Source: Streptomyces hygroscopicus
GTDB taxonomy: Bacteria; Actinomycetota; Actinomycetes; Streptomycetales; Streptomycetaceae
NCBI RefSeq assembly: GCF_026168105.1
Contig: NZ_LBMW01000031.1
Location: forward strand, 1 to 64,000
Length of the DNA: 64,000 bases
Direction of reading: 5' to 3'
The first letter of the stretch is position 1. Each line of letters opens with the position of its first letter. Positions 54,716-63,403 of the stretch are shown here, in pieces. The notes beneath the pieces are model-generated. The model did not search any database. It saw only the letters and a list, made by a program, of their open reading frames with translations, and had not been told where the DNA came from. Both the position numbers and the translations under genes were made by a program.

Positions 54716-55971
54716 GCGAGGTGCTCCCGGTTGTGCGCGATCAGCTGGTCGGTGAGGGTGTCGGCGTAGGCGTACTGCCCGATGAGGGGGTGGGCGAGCA
54801 GCGCCCGGAACACCCGGTCGCGGCCCCCGCGCAGCGCGGCCTCGAGGGCCAGCTCCTCGTACGCGGTCACGTTCGTCATCAGCCCCGCGTACAGCGGATC
54901 CACCTCGGGTACGGGCAGCGGGGCCGGTCCGTGCGCTCCGACGGCGGACTGCACCTCGATCACCGCGTCGTCCGGCAGGAAGGGCAGCGTCCCCTTGTTG
55001 TGGGCGTTCACCACCTGGTAAGGGGAACCCCCGCCGCCCAGCAGCGCGGCGGCGAGGTCGACGGCGGCCTCCGAGTAGTAGGCGCCGCCGCGCCGGGAGA
55101 GCAGCTCCGGCTTCTCGTCCAGGGACGGGTCGCCGTACATCTCCAGCAGCCGCCGCTCCATGGCCGCGACCTCGGCTGCCCGCGAGGGCTTCGTCCGCAG
55201 CTCCCGGACGACCTCGTCGTGCGCGTAGTAGTAGCGCAGGTAGTACGACGGGATCACGCCGAGCCGGTCGACGAGGGTGCGCGGCAGGCGCAGATCGTCG
55301 GCGATCGCCTCGCCGTGCTCGGCGAGCAGCTTGGGCAGCACGTTCTCGCCCTCGGGGCCGCCCAGGCGCACACCTGTCTCCCAGGTGAGGTGGTTGAGGC
55401 CCACATGGTCGAGGTGGACGTCGACGGGCGCGACACCGAGCAGGGCGGCGAACTTGCGCTGGAAGCCGATCGCCACGTTGCACAGGCCGACGGCCCGGTG
55501 GCCTTCCTGGAGAAGTGCGCGGGTCACGATGCCGACCGGGTTGGTGAAGTCGATGATCCAGGCCCTCGGGCTGGTGCGGCGGACGCGCTCGGCGATGTCG
55601 AGGACCACCGGCACCGTGCGCAGCGCCTTGGCGAGGCCGCCCGCGCCCGTCGTCTCCTGGCCGACGCACCCGCACTCCAGCGGCCAGGTCTCGTCCTGCT
55701 CGCGCGCGGCCTGGCCGCCGACGCGCAACTGGAGCAGCACGGCGTCGGCGCCCTCGACGCCCGCGTCCAGATCGGAGGTGGTGACGATCCGGCCGCCGTG
55801 CCCCTGCCGGGCGAGGATGCGCCGGGCCAGTCCGCCGACCAGCTCCAGGCGTCCGGCGGCCGGGTCGACCAGGACGAGCTCCTCGACCGGCAGGGTGTCC
55901 CGCAGCCGCGCGAATCCGTCGATGAGTTCGGGTGTGTAGGTCGAGCCTCCGCCGACCACGGTGAGCTTCAC
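54706..55971 (-). CDS. 6-phospho-beta-glucosidase, glycoside hydrolase family 4
   Basis: A 421-residue NAD- and metal-dependent glycosidase. KLTVVGGGSTYTPELIDGF is the Rossmann NAD site; DFTNPVGIVT, GLCNVAIGFQ (metal Cys) and VGLNHLTW (metal His) are GH4 landmarks, and SYYLRYYYAHDE contains the catalytic Tyr region. It opens 6-phospho-beta-glycosides by an oxidation-elimination path. The phosphorylated substrate must come from the kinase encoded next, since the uptake system is ABC type, not PTS. Confidence 0.9.
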   Translation of the reverse strand: MKLTVVGGGSTYTPELIDGFARLRDTLPVEELVLVDPAAGRLELVGGLARRILARQGHGGRIVTTSDLDAGVEGADAVLLQLRVGGQAAREQDETWPLECGCVGQETTGAGGLAKALRTVPVVLDIAERVRRTSPRAWIIDFTNPVGIVTRALLQEGHRAVGLCNVAIGFQRKFAALLGVAPVDVHLDHVGLNHLTWETGVRLGGPEGENVLPKLLAEHGEAIADDLRLPRTLVDRLGVIPSYYLRYYYAHDEVVRELRTKPSRAAEVAAMERRLLEMYGDPSLDEKPELLSRRGGAYYSEAAVDLAAALLGGGGSPYQVVNAHNKGTLPFLPDDAVIEVQSAVGAHGPAPLPVPEVDPLYAGLMTNVTAYEELALEAALRGGRDRVFRALLAHPLIGQYAYADTLTDQLIAHNREHLAWA

Positions 55972-55976
55972 GGTCT

Positions 55977-56870
55977 CTAGCCCTTCACTCCGGTGAGCGT
56001 GACACCTTCGACGAACGCCTTCTGGGCGAAGAAGAACACAAGGATCACGGGGGCCATGACCAGCACGGTCGCGGCCATGGTGAGGTTCCAGTCGGTGTGG
56101 TGAGCGCCCTTGAACGACTCCAGGCCGTAACTGAGGGTCCACGCACCCGGGTTCTCCGACGCGTAGATCTGCGGTCCGAAGTAGTCGTTCCAGGCGTAGA
56201 AGAACTGGAAGAGAGCGACGGCGGCGATGCCCGGCCTGGCCATGGGCAGGACCACCTTCAGCAGGGTCCGCAGATCACCGCAGCCGTCGACCCTGGCCGC
56301 GTCCAGGTACTCGTTCGGGATGGTCATCAGGAACTGGCGCAGCAGGAAGATGGAGAACGCGTCGCCGAACGCCATCGGGATGATCAGCGGCCACAGTGTG
56401 CCCGACAGATCCAGCTGCTTCGCCCAGAACAGATACATCGGGATGATGATCACCTGCGGTGGCAGCATCATCATCGAGATCACCAGCATGAGTGACACGC
56501 CCCGGCCCGGGAAGCGGAACTTCGCCAGGGCGTACGCGACCGGGATCGACGACACGACGGTCAGGACGGTGCCCAGGCCGGCGTAGACGAGCGTGTTCCT
56601 CCACCAGGTGAGGAAGCCGGGTGTGTCGAAGACCTTTGTGTAGTTGCCCCACTCCCAGGTGTGCGGGATCAGATCGCGGCTGAGTGCCTGGCTGTCGCTC
56701 ATCAGCGAGGTCAGGAACACGAACACGAAGGGGAGCGTGAAGAACAGGGCGGCGGCCACGCCCAGGGCGTGGACCGCGACCCATTCCAGCGCGGCTCTGC
56801 GACGGGCGGTGCGTTCGGCCGGCGTGACGGGCTTCGTCAACTCCACCGGCTTGTCGAGTACTTGGGTCAT
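55977..56870 (-). CDS. Sugar ABC transporter permease (MalG/CUT1 type)
   Basis: A 297-residue permease with six TM segments. The EAA-type loop reads EYLDAARVDGCGDLRTLLKV, then VVLPMARPGI. It starts 3 nt after the stop of the other permease gene region and is followed 5 nt later by GH4, so the operon is tight. It works with the neighbouring permease and binding protein; no ATPase is encoded, so a shared ATPase of the MsiK kind is expected. Confidence 0.92.
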   Translation of the reverse strand: MTQVLDKPVELTKPVTPAERTARRRAALEWVAVHALGVAAALFFTLPFVFVFLTSLMSDSQALSRDLIPHTWEWGNYTKVFDTPGFLTWWRNTLVYAGLGTVLTVVSSIPVAYALAKFRFPGRGVSLMLVISMMMLPPQVIIIPMYLFWAKQLDLSGTLWPLIIPMAFGDAFSIFLLRQFLMTIPNEYLDAARVDGCGDLRTLLKVVLPMARPGIAAVALFQFFYAWNDYFGPQIYASENPGAWTLSYGLESFKGAHHTDWNLTMAATVLVMAPVILVFFFAQKAFVEGVTLTGVKG

Positions 56871-56873
56871 GGG

Positions 56874-57815
56874 TCAGTCACCTGCCAGGTTGAGACCGCC
56901 CCGGCGCCGCATCAGGAACGCGGTGAACACCATCGACAGGGCGAAGAGTACGAGCGCGACCACACAGGCGGAGCCGTAGTCGAAGCGCTGGAAGCCGAGG
57001 TTGTAGACGAGCTGGGGCAGGGTCAGCGTGGACTTCTCGGGATAGCCGGGCTCGAACTGCGTCCCGGCGCCCTGGATGACGCCGGAGGCGACCTTCCCCG
57101 CGATCAGCGGCTGTGTGTAGTACTGCATGGTCTGGATCACGCCCGTGACCACCGCGAACATCACGATCGGCGAGATGTTCGGCAGGGTGACGTAGCGGAA
57201 GCGCTGCCATGCCGACGCGCCGTCCAGCTCGGCCGCCTCGTACTGCTCCTGCGGCACGTCGAGCAGCGCGGCCATGAAGATGACCATCAGGTCGCCGACG
57301 CCCCACAGGGCGAGCAGGGTGAGGGCGGGCTTGGACCAGGCGGGGTCGTTGAACCAGCCCGGAGCCGGAACGCCGAGCTTCTCGAGGATCGAGTTGACCG
57401 GTCCCGTACCCGGGTTGAGCAGAAAGGCGAAGGCCATGGTCGCGGCGACGGGCGGGGCGAGATAGGGCAGGTAGAACAGGGTGCGGAAGACACCCGTGGC
57501 CGTCTTGATCTTGGTGATCAGCAGGCCGACGCCCAGTCCGAAGACGACCCGCAGGCTGACCATCACGAGGACCAGCCACAGGGTGTTGCGCAAGGCGGGC
57601 CAGAACAGCGGGTAGCTGCGGAAGACGTACGTCCAGTTCTTCGCCCCGCTCCACGTCGGCGGCCGGAAGCCGTCGTAGTGCATGAACGAGAAGTAGACCG
57701 TGGAGATCAGCGGGTACGCGAAGAAGACCGCGAAGCCGATCAGCCAGGGGGACATGAAGGCGACCGTGCGCAGCGCCGCGCGGCGGCGCTTCGACGTGAG
57801 GGTGATCGTGCTCAT
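56874..57815 (-). CDS. Sugar ABC transporter permease (MalF/CUT1 type)
   Basis: A 313-residue permease with six TM segments. MSPWLIGFAVFFAYPLISTV begins TM1; the EAA loop is EQYEAAELDGASAWQRFRYV, TLPNISP. The ATG follows the binding-protein stop by 2 nt. It forms the heterodimer with the second permease. Confidence 0.92.
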   Translation of the reverse strand: MSTITLTSKRRRAALRTVAFMSPWLIGFAVFFAYPLISTVYFSFMHYDGFRPPTWSGAKNWTYVFRSYPLFWPALRNTLWLVLVMVSLRVVFGLGVGLLITKIKTATGVFRTLFYLPYLAPPVAATMAFAFLLNPGTGPVNSILEKLGVPAPGWFNDPAWSKPALTLLALWGVGDLMVIFMAALLDVPQEQYEAAELDGASAWQRFRYVTLPNISPIVMFAVVTGVIQTMQYYTQPLIAGKVASGVIQGAGTQFEPGYPEKSTLTLPQLVYNLGFQRFDYGSACVVALVLFALSMVFTAFLMRRRGGLNLAGD

Positions 57816-57817
57816 CG

Positions 57818-59149
57818 CTACTTCGCCTGCGCGATGTCCGTGTCGATCTGCCGGGCCGCGTTCGCCAGGCCCGCCTTCAGGTCCTTGGCCTTGCCGCTCT
57901 CGTAGTCGTAGCCGAACTGCTGGATCGTCACGAGGTACTGGCCGCCGTTGATGGAAGCGGGTGTCGTCGTCGAGTCCGGGCTGGCGGCGATGTCCAGGAA
58001 CGTCTTGAAGCGCGGGTCGTACTTCAGCTTCGGCGACTTCAGCGCGGCCAGTGTGGACGGCACGTTGTGGATGTCGTTGGCGAAGCCGACCACCGCGTCC
58101 GTGTCCGTGGTCATGTACTTCACCAGCTCCCAGGCCGCGTTCTGCTTCTTGCTGGCGGCGGAGATGCCCGCGATGGTTCCGGTGATGTAGCCCTTGCCGT
58201 ACTGGGCGGCCCGGTCGTCGGGCACGGGCAGCGGGGCCACCCCGACCTCGAACGCGGGCTTGGCGTCCAGGGCCATGCCCAGCCGCCACTCTCCGTCGAG
58301 CTGCATCGCGACCTGGCCGGTGTGGAAGGGGTGCTTCGGGCCCCACTCGTCGCCCAGCGTGGCGCGGAACTTCTCCAGCTTCTGGTAGCCGCCCAGCTCG
58401 TCGACGAGCCTCTTCTGCAGGGTGAAACCGGCCGTGAACGCGGGGTCCTTGGCGAGGTTCGACTTGCCCGACCCGTCGAAGTAGGTGGGTGAGAACTGCG
58501 CGAAGTAGTGCTCCGTCGTCGACTCCCAGCCGTGGTAGTCCGGCATGAACCCGAGCTGTTTGTAGCTGCCGCCGTCGGTGATCGTCAGCTTCTTGGCGTC
58601 GGCCTCGAACTCGGACCAGGTCTTGGGCGGCCCTGCGATGCCCGCCGCCTTGAACGCCGTCTTGTTGTAGTAGAGCCCGTACGCGTCGCCCAGCAGCGGC
58701 ACCGTGCAGCGGTTGCCGTTGAACTGCGTGTACTCGTTCATCGCCTTCGGGAAGGTCGTGCCCGGGTCGATGTCCGCCTTCTTGAAGAAGGGATTGAGGT
58801 CGACGAGGGCGCCCGAGGAACAGAACTTGCCGACGTTGTTCGTGGTGAAGGAGGAGATGACGTCGGGGGCCTTGTCGCCGCCGGAGCGCAGCGCCTGGTT
58901 GATCTTGTCGTCGGTCATGTTGGCGACGACGTTGACGTGGATGTTGGGGTGCGCCTTCTCGAAGCCCGCGATCAGCGCGGTCACGGCCTTCGTCTCGGAG
59001 GGCGCGCTCCACGCGTGCCAGAAGTTGATGGTGGTCTCCTTGGACGCGTCGTCGTTCGCGCCGGAGGAGGACTGGCCGGTGCAGGCGGTGGTGAGGAGAG
59101 CGAGGGACGCGGTAAGGGCAAAAGCTGTCTTTCTGAATGCTTCGGGCAT
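57818..59149 (-). CDS. Sugar-binding lipoprotein of the ABC importer
   Basis: A 443-residue family-1 solute-binding protein. The signal peptide ends in a lipobox LTTAC with Cys23. The mature domain has TTINFWHAWSAPSE, NMTDDKINQAL and GEWRLGMAL, typical CUT1 binding-protein segments. It captures a sugar (beta-linked disaccharide or amino-sugar, judging from the enzymes) outside the membrane. CAGGGAG precedes the ATG. Confidence 0.92.
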   Translation of the reverse strand: MPEAFRKTAFALTASLALLTTACTGQSSSGANDDASKETTINFWHAWSAPSETKAVTALIAGFEKAHPNIHVNVVANMTDDKINQALRSGGDKAPDVISSFTTNNVGKFCSSGALVDLNPFFKKADIDPGTTFPKAMNEYTQFNGNRCTVPLLGDAYGLYYNKTAFKAAGIAGPPKTWSEFEADAKKLTITDGGSYKQLGFMPDYHGWESTTEHYFAQFSPTYFDGSGKSNLAKDPAFTAGFTLQKRLVDELGGYQKLEKFRATLGDEWGPKHPFHTGQVAMQLDGEWRLGMALDAKPAFEVGVAPLPVPDDRAAQYGKGYITGTIAGISAASKKQNAAWELVKYMTTDTDAVVGFANDIHNVPSTLAALKSPKLKYDPRFKTFLDIAASPDSTTTPASINGGQYLVTIQQFGYDYESGKAKDLKAGLANAARQIDTDIAQAK

Positions 59150-59240
59150 GACGGGGTCTCCCTGGGGCGGGCGGGGGGTGTGGTTCGGCCGGGGCGGATG
59201 TCGGGGCCGGGGTGCTGCCGGGGCGGGGCCCGGCGGTTGC

Positions 59241-60503
59241 TCAGCGCGAGGTGTCGAAGACCTCGTCGCGGGTGGTCGCGAGCGCGCTCTCCAACGCGCC
59301 GCGCAGCACGGGGTGTTCGCGTACGTCGCCGATGACGAGGCAGGGCCGGGACGCGGCCAGTTCCTCGAGTTCGGCCTGGATCAGGGTCCGCAGCGGCTCG
59401 CCTCCGGCGGTGAGCGAGGTGCCGCTGAGGACGACGAGTTCGGGGTCGAGCACGGAGACGAGCGCCGCGAGTCCGGTGGCGAGCCGTGTCGCGTACGTCT
59501 CGAGGAGCCGCCGGTGGGGGCCGGTCGCGCTGTCGGCGCCCTGGGCGACGAGGGCGGCGGCGACCTCGGTGTACGGGCCGGTGGGCAGGTCCGTGACGCC
59601 GAGTTCGCGGGCCAGCCCGGGGATCGACTGGGAGCCGGCCAGTTCCTGGTAGCCGCCGCTGTTGGCCCGGGTCACCTGGCGGACCAAGGGAGCGCCGGGC
59701 ACCGGCAGGAAGCCGACCTCACCGGCACCCCCGGTCCAGCCGCGGTGCAGGCGGCCGCCGAGGACCAGGGCGGCGCCGAGACCGCCCTCGTTCCACAGCA
59801 GGACGAAGTCCTCGTGGCCCCGGGCGGCCCCGAGCCGTTGCTCGGCGAGGGCGACGAGGTTGACGTCGTTCTCGTACTCGAGGGGCACCGGAAGGGCGGC
59901 GGCCAGTTCGTCCAGCAGGGCGGGGGAGTGCCAGCCGGGCAGATGGGAGGCGTAGCGCAGGCGGCCGGTGTTGGGGTCGAAGGCGCCCGGGGTGCCGATG
60001 ACCACCCGGTGCACGTCCGTGGCGGCGAGCCCGGCGGCCTTCACAGCTCCTTCGAGGGCCTCGGCGACCTGACGCACGACGGGCGACGGGGTTCCCCCCT
60101 GCTTGGGCGAGGCCGACGGCCTGGGGGAGGGGCGGCGGCCCGGAGTGGGCAGTTCGTACGTGCCGACCGTCCTGCCGGTGATGTCGGCGACGGCGGCGAG
60201 GATGCGTTCGGGGGTGACGTCGAGGCCGGCGACATGGGCGGCGGCCGGGTTGACGACGTACAGCTGTGCGTTGGGGCCCGGGCGGCCCTCGCTCGTGCCC
60301 GTCATCAGGACGAGGCCGGCGGCTTCCAGGCGGGCGAGCAGCTGGGAGGCGGTGGGCTTCGACAGGCCGGTGAGCTTGCCGATGCGGGTGCGGCTGAGCG
60401 GACCGTGCGCCAGGAGCAGATCGAGGGCGGCGCGGTCGTTCATGGCGCGCAGCACGCGCGGGGTGCCCGGCGTACCGGCGGATCCTTCCATGTCTGTCGC
60501 CAC
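59241..60503 (-). CDS. ROK-family transcriptional regulator of the sugar operon
   Basis: A 420-residue regulator. The winged helix is at about 25-75 (LLLAHGPLSRTRIGKLTGLS, TASQLLARLEAAGLV), followed by a ROK domain (VAGLDVTPERILAAVADI; DVNLVALAEQRLG; GGAGEVGFLPVPG). The zinc-type Cys cluster of sugar kinases is absent, fitting a pure regulator. It likely represses the downstream importer genes and itself through the TAGGAAA palindrome upstream. GTG 60503 or ATG 60491 may be the start. A dispersed palindrome (60092-60129) is inserted in frame. Confidence 0.88.
   Translation of the reverse strand: MATDMEGSAGTPGTPRVLRAMNDRAALDLLLAHGPLSRTRIGKLTGLSKPTASQLLARLEAAGLVLMTGTSEGRPGPNAQLYVVNPAAAHVAGLDVTPERILAAVADITGRTVGTYELPTPGRRPSPRPSASPKQGGTPSPVVRQVAEALEGAVKAAGLAATDVHRVVIGTPGAFDPNTGRLRYASHLPGWHSPALLDELAAALPVPLEYENDVNLVALAEQRLGAARGHEDFVLLWNEGGLGAALVLGGRLHRGWTGGAGEVGFLPVPGAPLVRQVTRANSGGYQELAGSQSIPGLARELGVTDLPTGPYTEVAAALVAQGADSATGPHRRLLETYATRLATGLAALVSVLDPELVVLSGTSLTAGGEPLRTLIQAELEELAASRPCLVIGDVREHPVLRGALESALATTRDEVFDTSR
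60092..60129. repeat. Dispersed palindrome-like element inside the ROK gene
   Basis: TTCCCCCCTGCTTGGGCGAGG and GCCTGGGGGAG ends resemble the element at 46410-46482. It is read in frame as SPRPSASPKQGGTPS between the DNA-binding and ROK domains. Confidence 0.65.
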
Positions 60504-60611
60504 CTGCCTTTCAACGGCTCAGCTTCTCAGCGGGGCCACCGGGAAGTCCACCGGGTGATCGCCGCCGCGGCCGTTTCGGTTCTGTGCCCGGCGGACTCCG
60601 GAGATCACTGT

Positions 60612-60626
60612 TAGGAAAGTTTCCTA
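60612..60626. promoter_or_regulatory. ROK operator candidate
   Basis: TAGGAAA-G-TTTCCTA, a perfect 7-bp inverted repeat, lies about 110 nt before the ROK start. This is the type of site used by actinobacterial ROK regulators; a half-like AGGAAA follows at 60634. Regulation is predicted, not shown. Confidence 0.65.
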
Positions 60627-60733
60627 TTGGTGAGAGGAAAGTAGGCCCGACGCCACGGGGGCGTCAATACCGGCCACTGGTGGCAACCAAGTCGTTACCC
60701 GGACATGGAGGGACCATGGGCGGCCGCACGACG

Positions 60734-60765
60734 AAGGGCGCCCGGAGATCCCTCCGGGCGCCCTT
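60734..60765. terminator. Strong terminator after the MscS gene
   Basis: AAGGGCGCCCGGAG / CTCCGGGCGCCCTT, a perfect 14-bp stem with a 4-nt loop. Confidence 0.88.
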
Positions 60766-60819
60766 CCTTCACGTCCTGCAGGTCCTCTACGACTGCGTAC
60801 CGCAGGTCGTGTACGCGTC

Positions 60820-61914
60820 CTACTTCGCCGCCGGGCGGGGCGACGCGATCGGGGCCGCCGCCTCCGACTGGGGCGAGGCCGAGTTCGCGTGCGCCGACGG
60901 AGCCGCCACCGTGGCCGTCGGATCGGCCGGGGCCGCACCCTCCGCCGCGGCCGGGAGCCCGCCCACGATGCGGATGTCCGCCTCGTCGAAGGCGCGCTTG
61001 ACACGCCAGCGCAGCTCGCGCTCCACCCCCGCGGCCTTGCCCGGCATCGTCTTCGCCGAGACACGGACGACCATCGAGTCCAGCAGCACGCTGTCCAGGC
61101 CGAGCACCTCGACCGGACCCCACAGGATCTCGTTCCAGGGCTCGTCCTTGGTCATCCGCTCCGCCACCGCGTCGAGGGTCGCCTTCACCCGGTCCAGGTC
61201 CTCGCTCGCACGGACGGTCACGTCCACTCCGGCCGTCGCCCAGCCCTGCGAGAGGTTTCCGATGCGCTTGATCTCGCCGTTGCGGACGTACCAGATCTCG
61301 CCGTTGTCGCCGCGCAGCTTCGTCACGCGCAGGCCGACCTCGATCACCTCGCCGGAGGCAACCCCCGCGTCGATGGCGTCGCCGACGCCGTACTGATCCT
61401 CGAGGATCATGAACACGCCGGACAGGAAGTCCGTCACCAGGTTGCGCGCGCCGAAACCGATCGCCACGCCCGCGACACCGGCGGAGGCGAGCAGCGGAGC
61501 CAGGTTGATCTGGAAGGTGGCCAGCACCATCAGCGCGGCCGTGCCCAGGATCAGGAAGGACGCCACCGAGCGCAGCACCGAGCCGATCGCCTGCGAGCGC
61601 TGCCGACGGCGCTCCGCGTTCACCAGCAGCCCACCGAGCGCCGTGCCGTCCACCGCCTGGACCGTACGGGTCATGCGGTCGATCAGCTTGGTGATCGCCC
61701 GGCGAACCACCACTCTCAGTATCGCCGCGATCACCAGGATCAGGAGGACCCGGAGGCCGATCGCGAGCCAGGTGGACCAGTTCTGCTCGACCCAGCTCGC
61801 GGCGTTGGTCGCGCTCTGCTGGGCGTCCTGCAGCGTGGGGACCGCGGGAGCCGTCGTCTGCGAGGACGACGAAGACGGCGTGGCGCCGACGGCCAGTAGG
61901 GCGGGCAGGGACAC
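60820..61914 (-). CDS. Small-conductance mechanosensitive channel (MscS family)
   Basis: A 364-residue protein. A short Ser/Thr-rich start, about three TM helices (about 50-68, 118-140 and the pore helix LLASAGVAGVAIGFGARNLV), then the beta domain (GEVIEVGLRVTKLRGDNGEI) and C-terminal cytoplasmic domain; an Ala/Pro tail ends the protein. The Gly/Ala-rich pore helix is diagnostic. It releases solutes under osmotic downshock. Monocistronic. Confidence 0.92.
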   Translation of the reverse strand: MSLPALLAVGATPSSSSSQTTAPAVPTLQDAQQSATNAASWVEQNWSTWLAIGLRVLLILVIAAILRVVVRRAITKLIDRMTRTVQAVDGTALGGLLVNAERRRQRSQAIGSVLRSVASFLILGTAALMVLATFQINLAPLLASAGVAGVAIGFGARNLVTDFLSGVFMILEDQYGVGDAIDAGVASGEVIEVGLRVTKLRGDNGEIWYVRNGEIKRIGNLSQGWATAGVDVTVRASEDLDRVKATLDAVAERMTKDEPWNEILWGPVEVLGLDSVLLDSMVVRVSAKTMPGKAAGVERELRWRVKRAFDEADIRIVGGLPAAAEGAAPADPTATVAAPSAHANSASPQSEAAAPIASPRPAAK

Positions 61915-62218
61915 AGCAAGTACCTCCAGGTGCGGTGTCTGCCTCCGGTACTGACGGTCAAGGTCACGGAAAGGTCACCGGAGGGCAGAGGCACCACACT
62001 AACGGGGCATCGTGTGGGGATCGTGGCCATGTTCCAGGGAGAGACCGTGCTCACCTGGGGAAGTAAGGGGGCGCGCAGCGGGGGAAGCTTCAGGTGTGGT
62101 CGAAAACACTCCCAGCCCGTTACCGGGACATGGTGGCGCTTCCACCAGGCATGAGGGGAGACTGACTGCAGATCGTCCCGGCGCGAGCCACGCGTCGCCG
62201 GCGTACAAGGAGGCATCC

Positions 62219-62755
62219 GTGCCGCATGTCCTGGTCCTCAACGCGTCGTACGAGCCACTCGGCGTCGTACCGCTCCGCCGCGCGCTCGTCCTCGTCCTCG
62301 AGAACAAGGCCATATGCCTCGAGGAGTCCGGCGCCTATATGCACAGCGCAACCGTTACTGTCCCCGCACCCAGCGTGGTCCGGCTCAAGCGATTCGTGCG
62401 GGTTCCCTACCGGGGGCCCGTTCCTCTTACCCGGCGCGCGCTCTTCGCGCGTGACGGCGGCCGGTGCATGTACTGCGGTGGCGTCGCAACCAGCGTCGAC
62501 CACGTCATTCCGCGCAGCCGCGGTGGTCAGCACGTCTGGGACAACGTGGTGGCGTCGTGCCGCCGCTGCAACCACGTCAAGGCCGACCGGCATCTCTTCG
62601 AGATCGGCTGGCGGCTGCGTCACAAACCGGCTCCGCCCAGCGGTCTGGCGTGGCGCATCATCGGCACCGGGCATAGGGACCCGCGCTGGCTGCCATACCT
62701 GCAGCCGTACGGCGCGGATGACGCCTTGGCCCGGATCGACGGCATTTCCGCCTGA
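62219..62755 (+). CDS. HNH endonuclease
   Basis: A 178-residue protein. A small N-terminal domain (VLVLNASYEPLGVVPLRRAL) precedes the HNH fold: CMYCGG (Cys83, Cys86), DHVIPRSRGG (His95), WDNVVASCRRCN (Cys114, Cys117). This conserved actinobacterial form is found outside phages and is not linked to a methylase here. Function possibly in DNA repair; unproven. GTG start with AAGGAGG 4 nt upstream. Confidence 0.9.
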   Translation: MPHVLVLNASYEPLGVVPLRRALVLVLENKAICLEESGAYMHSATVTVPAPSVVRLKRFVRVPYRGPVPLTRRALFARDGGRCMYCGGVATSVDHVIPRSRGGQHVWDNVVASCRRCNHVKADRHLFEIGWRLRHKPAPPSGLAWRIIGTGHRDPRWLPYLQPYGADDALARIDGISA

Positions 62756-63163
62756 CGATCCGGGCCTTCGCATACCCCGCCGCCCCCGGACCGGCCCCGC
62801 GCCCATGACGCGAGGCCGGTCACCCGAACACGCCCACCCCACCACTGTCCGTGGTCGAGGAGGGCGGTGAACGGACCTTCCGCGGCGCACCCGCGCGCCG
62901 CCCCCGCACCCAGCACCCAGCACCCAGCACCCTCTGCCTCGGTCCGGTGGTCCGGTTACGTGCGTCATGCAGCGAAGCCGTCGTCGGCTTCGTTAGGGTG
63001 TCCTACGGAGTGGCCGATGTGTCCTGTTCGGCCCTCGCGGCGGGAGCGAGCGGGACGAAATGTGACCACGGACACGTTGCTCAGCCTCGTACGTCTGCGC
63101 ACGCGCCCACTGGGTAGGCCTGCTCTCGCCCGCATCCGTCGTACGACGACCAAGGAGGCCCCT

Positions 63164-63403
63164 GTGGCCGCACCGGCACACCCCCTGCTCCCGGCCCCGT
63201 CCAAACGCTACGCGGAGCCGTCCGCCGACCCCGACACTCTGCTGTGCGTCCTCAGCGCGGAGAGTGCCTCGGCGGAGGCACCGCTGACCAGTGAGCCGCC
63301 CCTGCCCGACGCCGAGCCCCTCACCAGCGAGCCCCCCCTCGCCGACGCCACACCCCTGACCAGCGAGCCCTCCGCCCTCGGCCCGGACCCCTCGGGCTAC
63401 TAG
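63164..63403 (+). CDS. Small hypothetical protein with LTSEP repeats
   Basis: A 79-residue hydrophilic protein with three PLTSEP-type repeats and an acidic, Pro-rich tail. GTG with AAGGAGG upstream. No family recognised. Its stop is directly followed by the malQ ATG, so the two are co-translated. Confidence 0.65.
   Translation: MAAPAHPLLPAPSKRYAEPSADPDTLLCVLSAESASAEAPLTSEPPLPDAEPLTSEPPLADATPLTSEPSALGPDPSGY

Noticed and set aside
53732..60503. Biosynthetic gene cluster for an aminoglycoside-like compound
   Set aside because: All genes fit uptake and breakdown of a sugar; no synthase, aminotransferase or glycosyltransferase is present.
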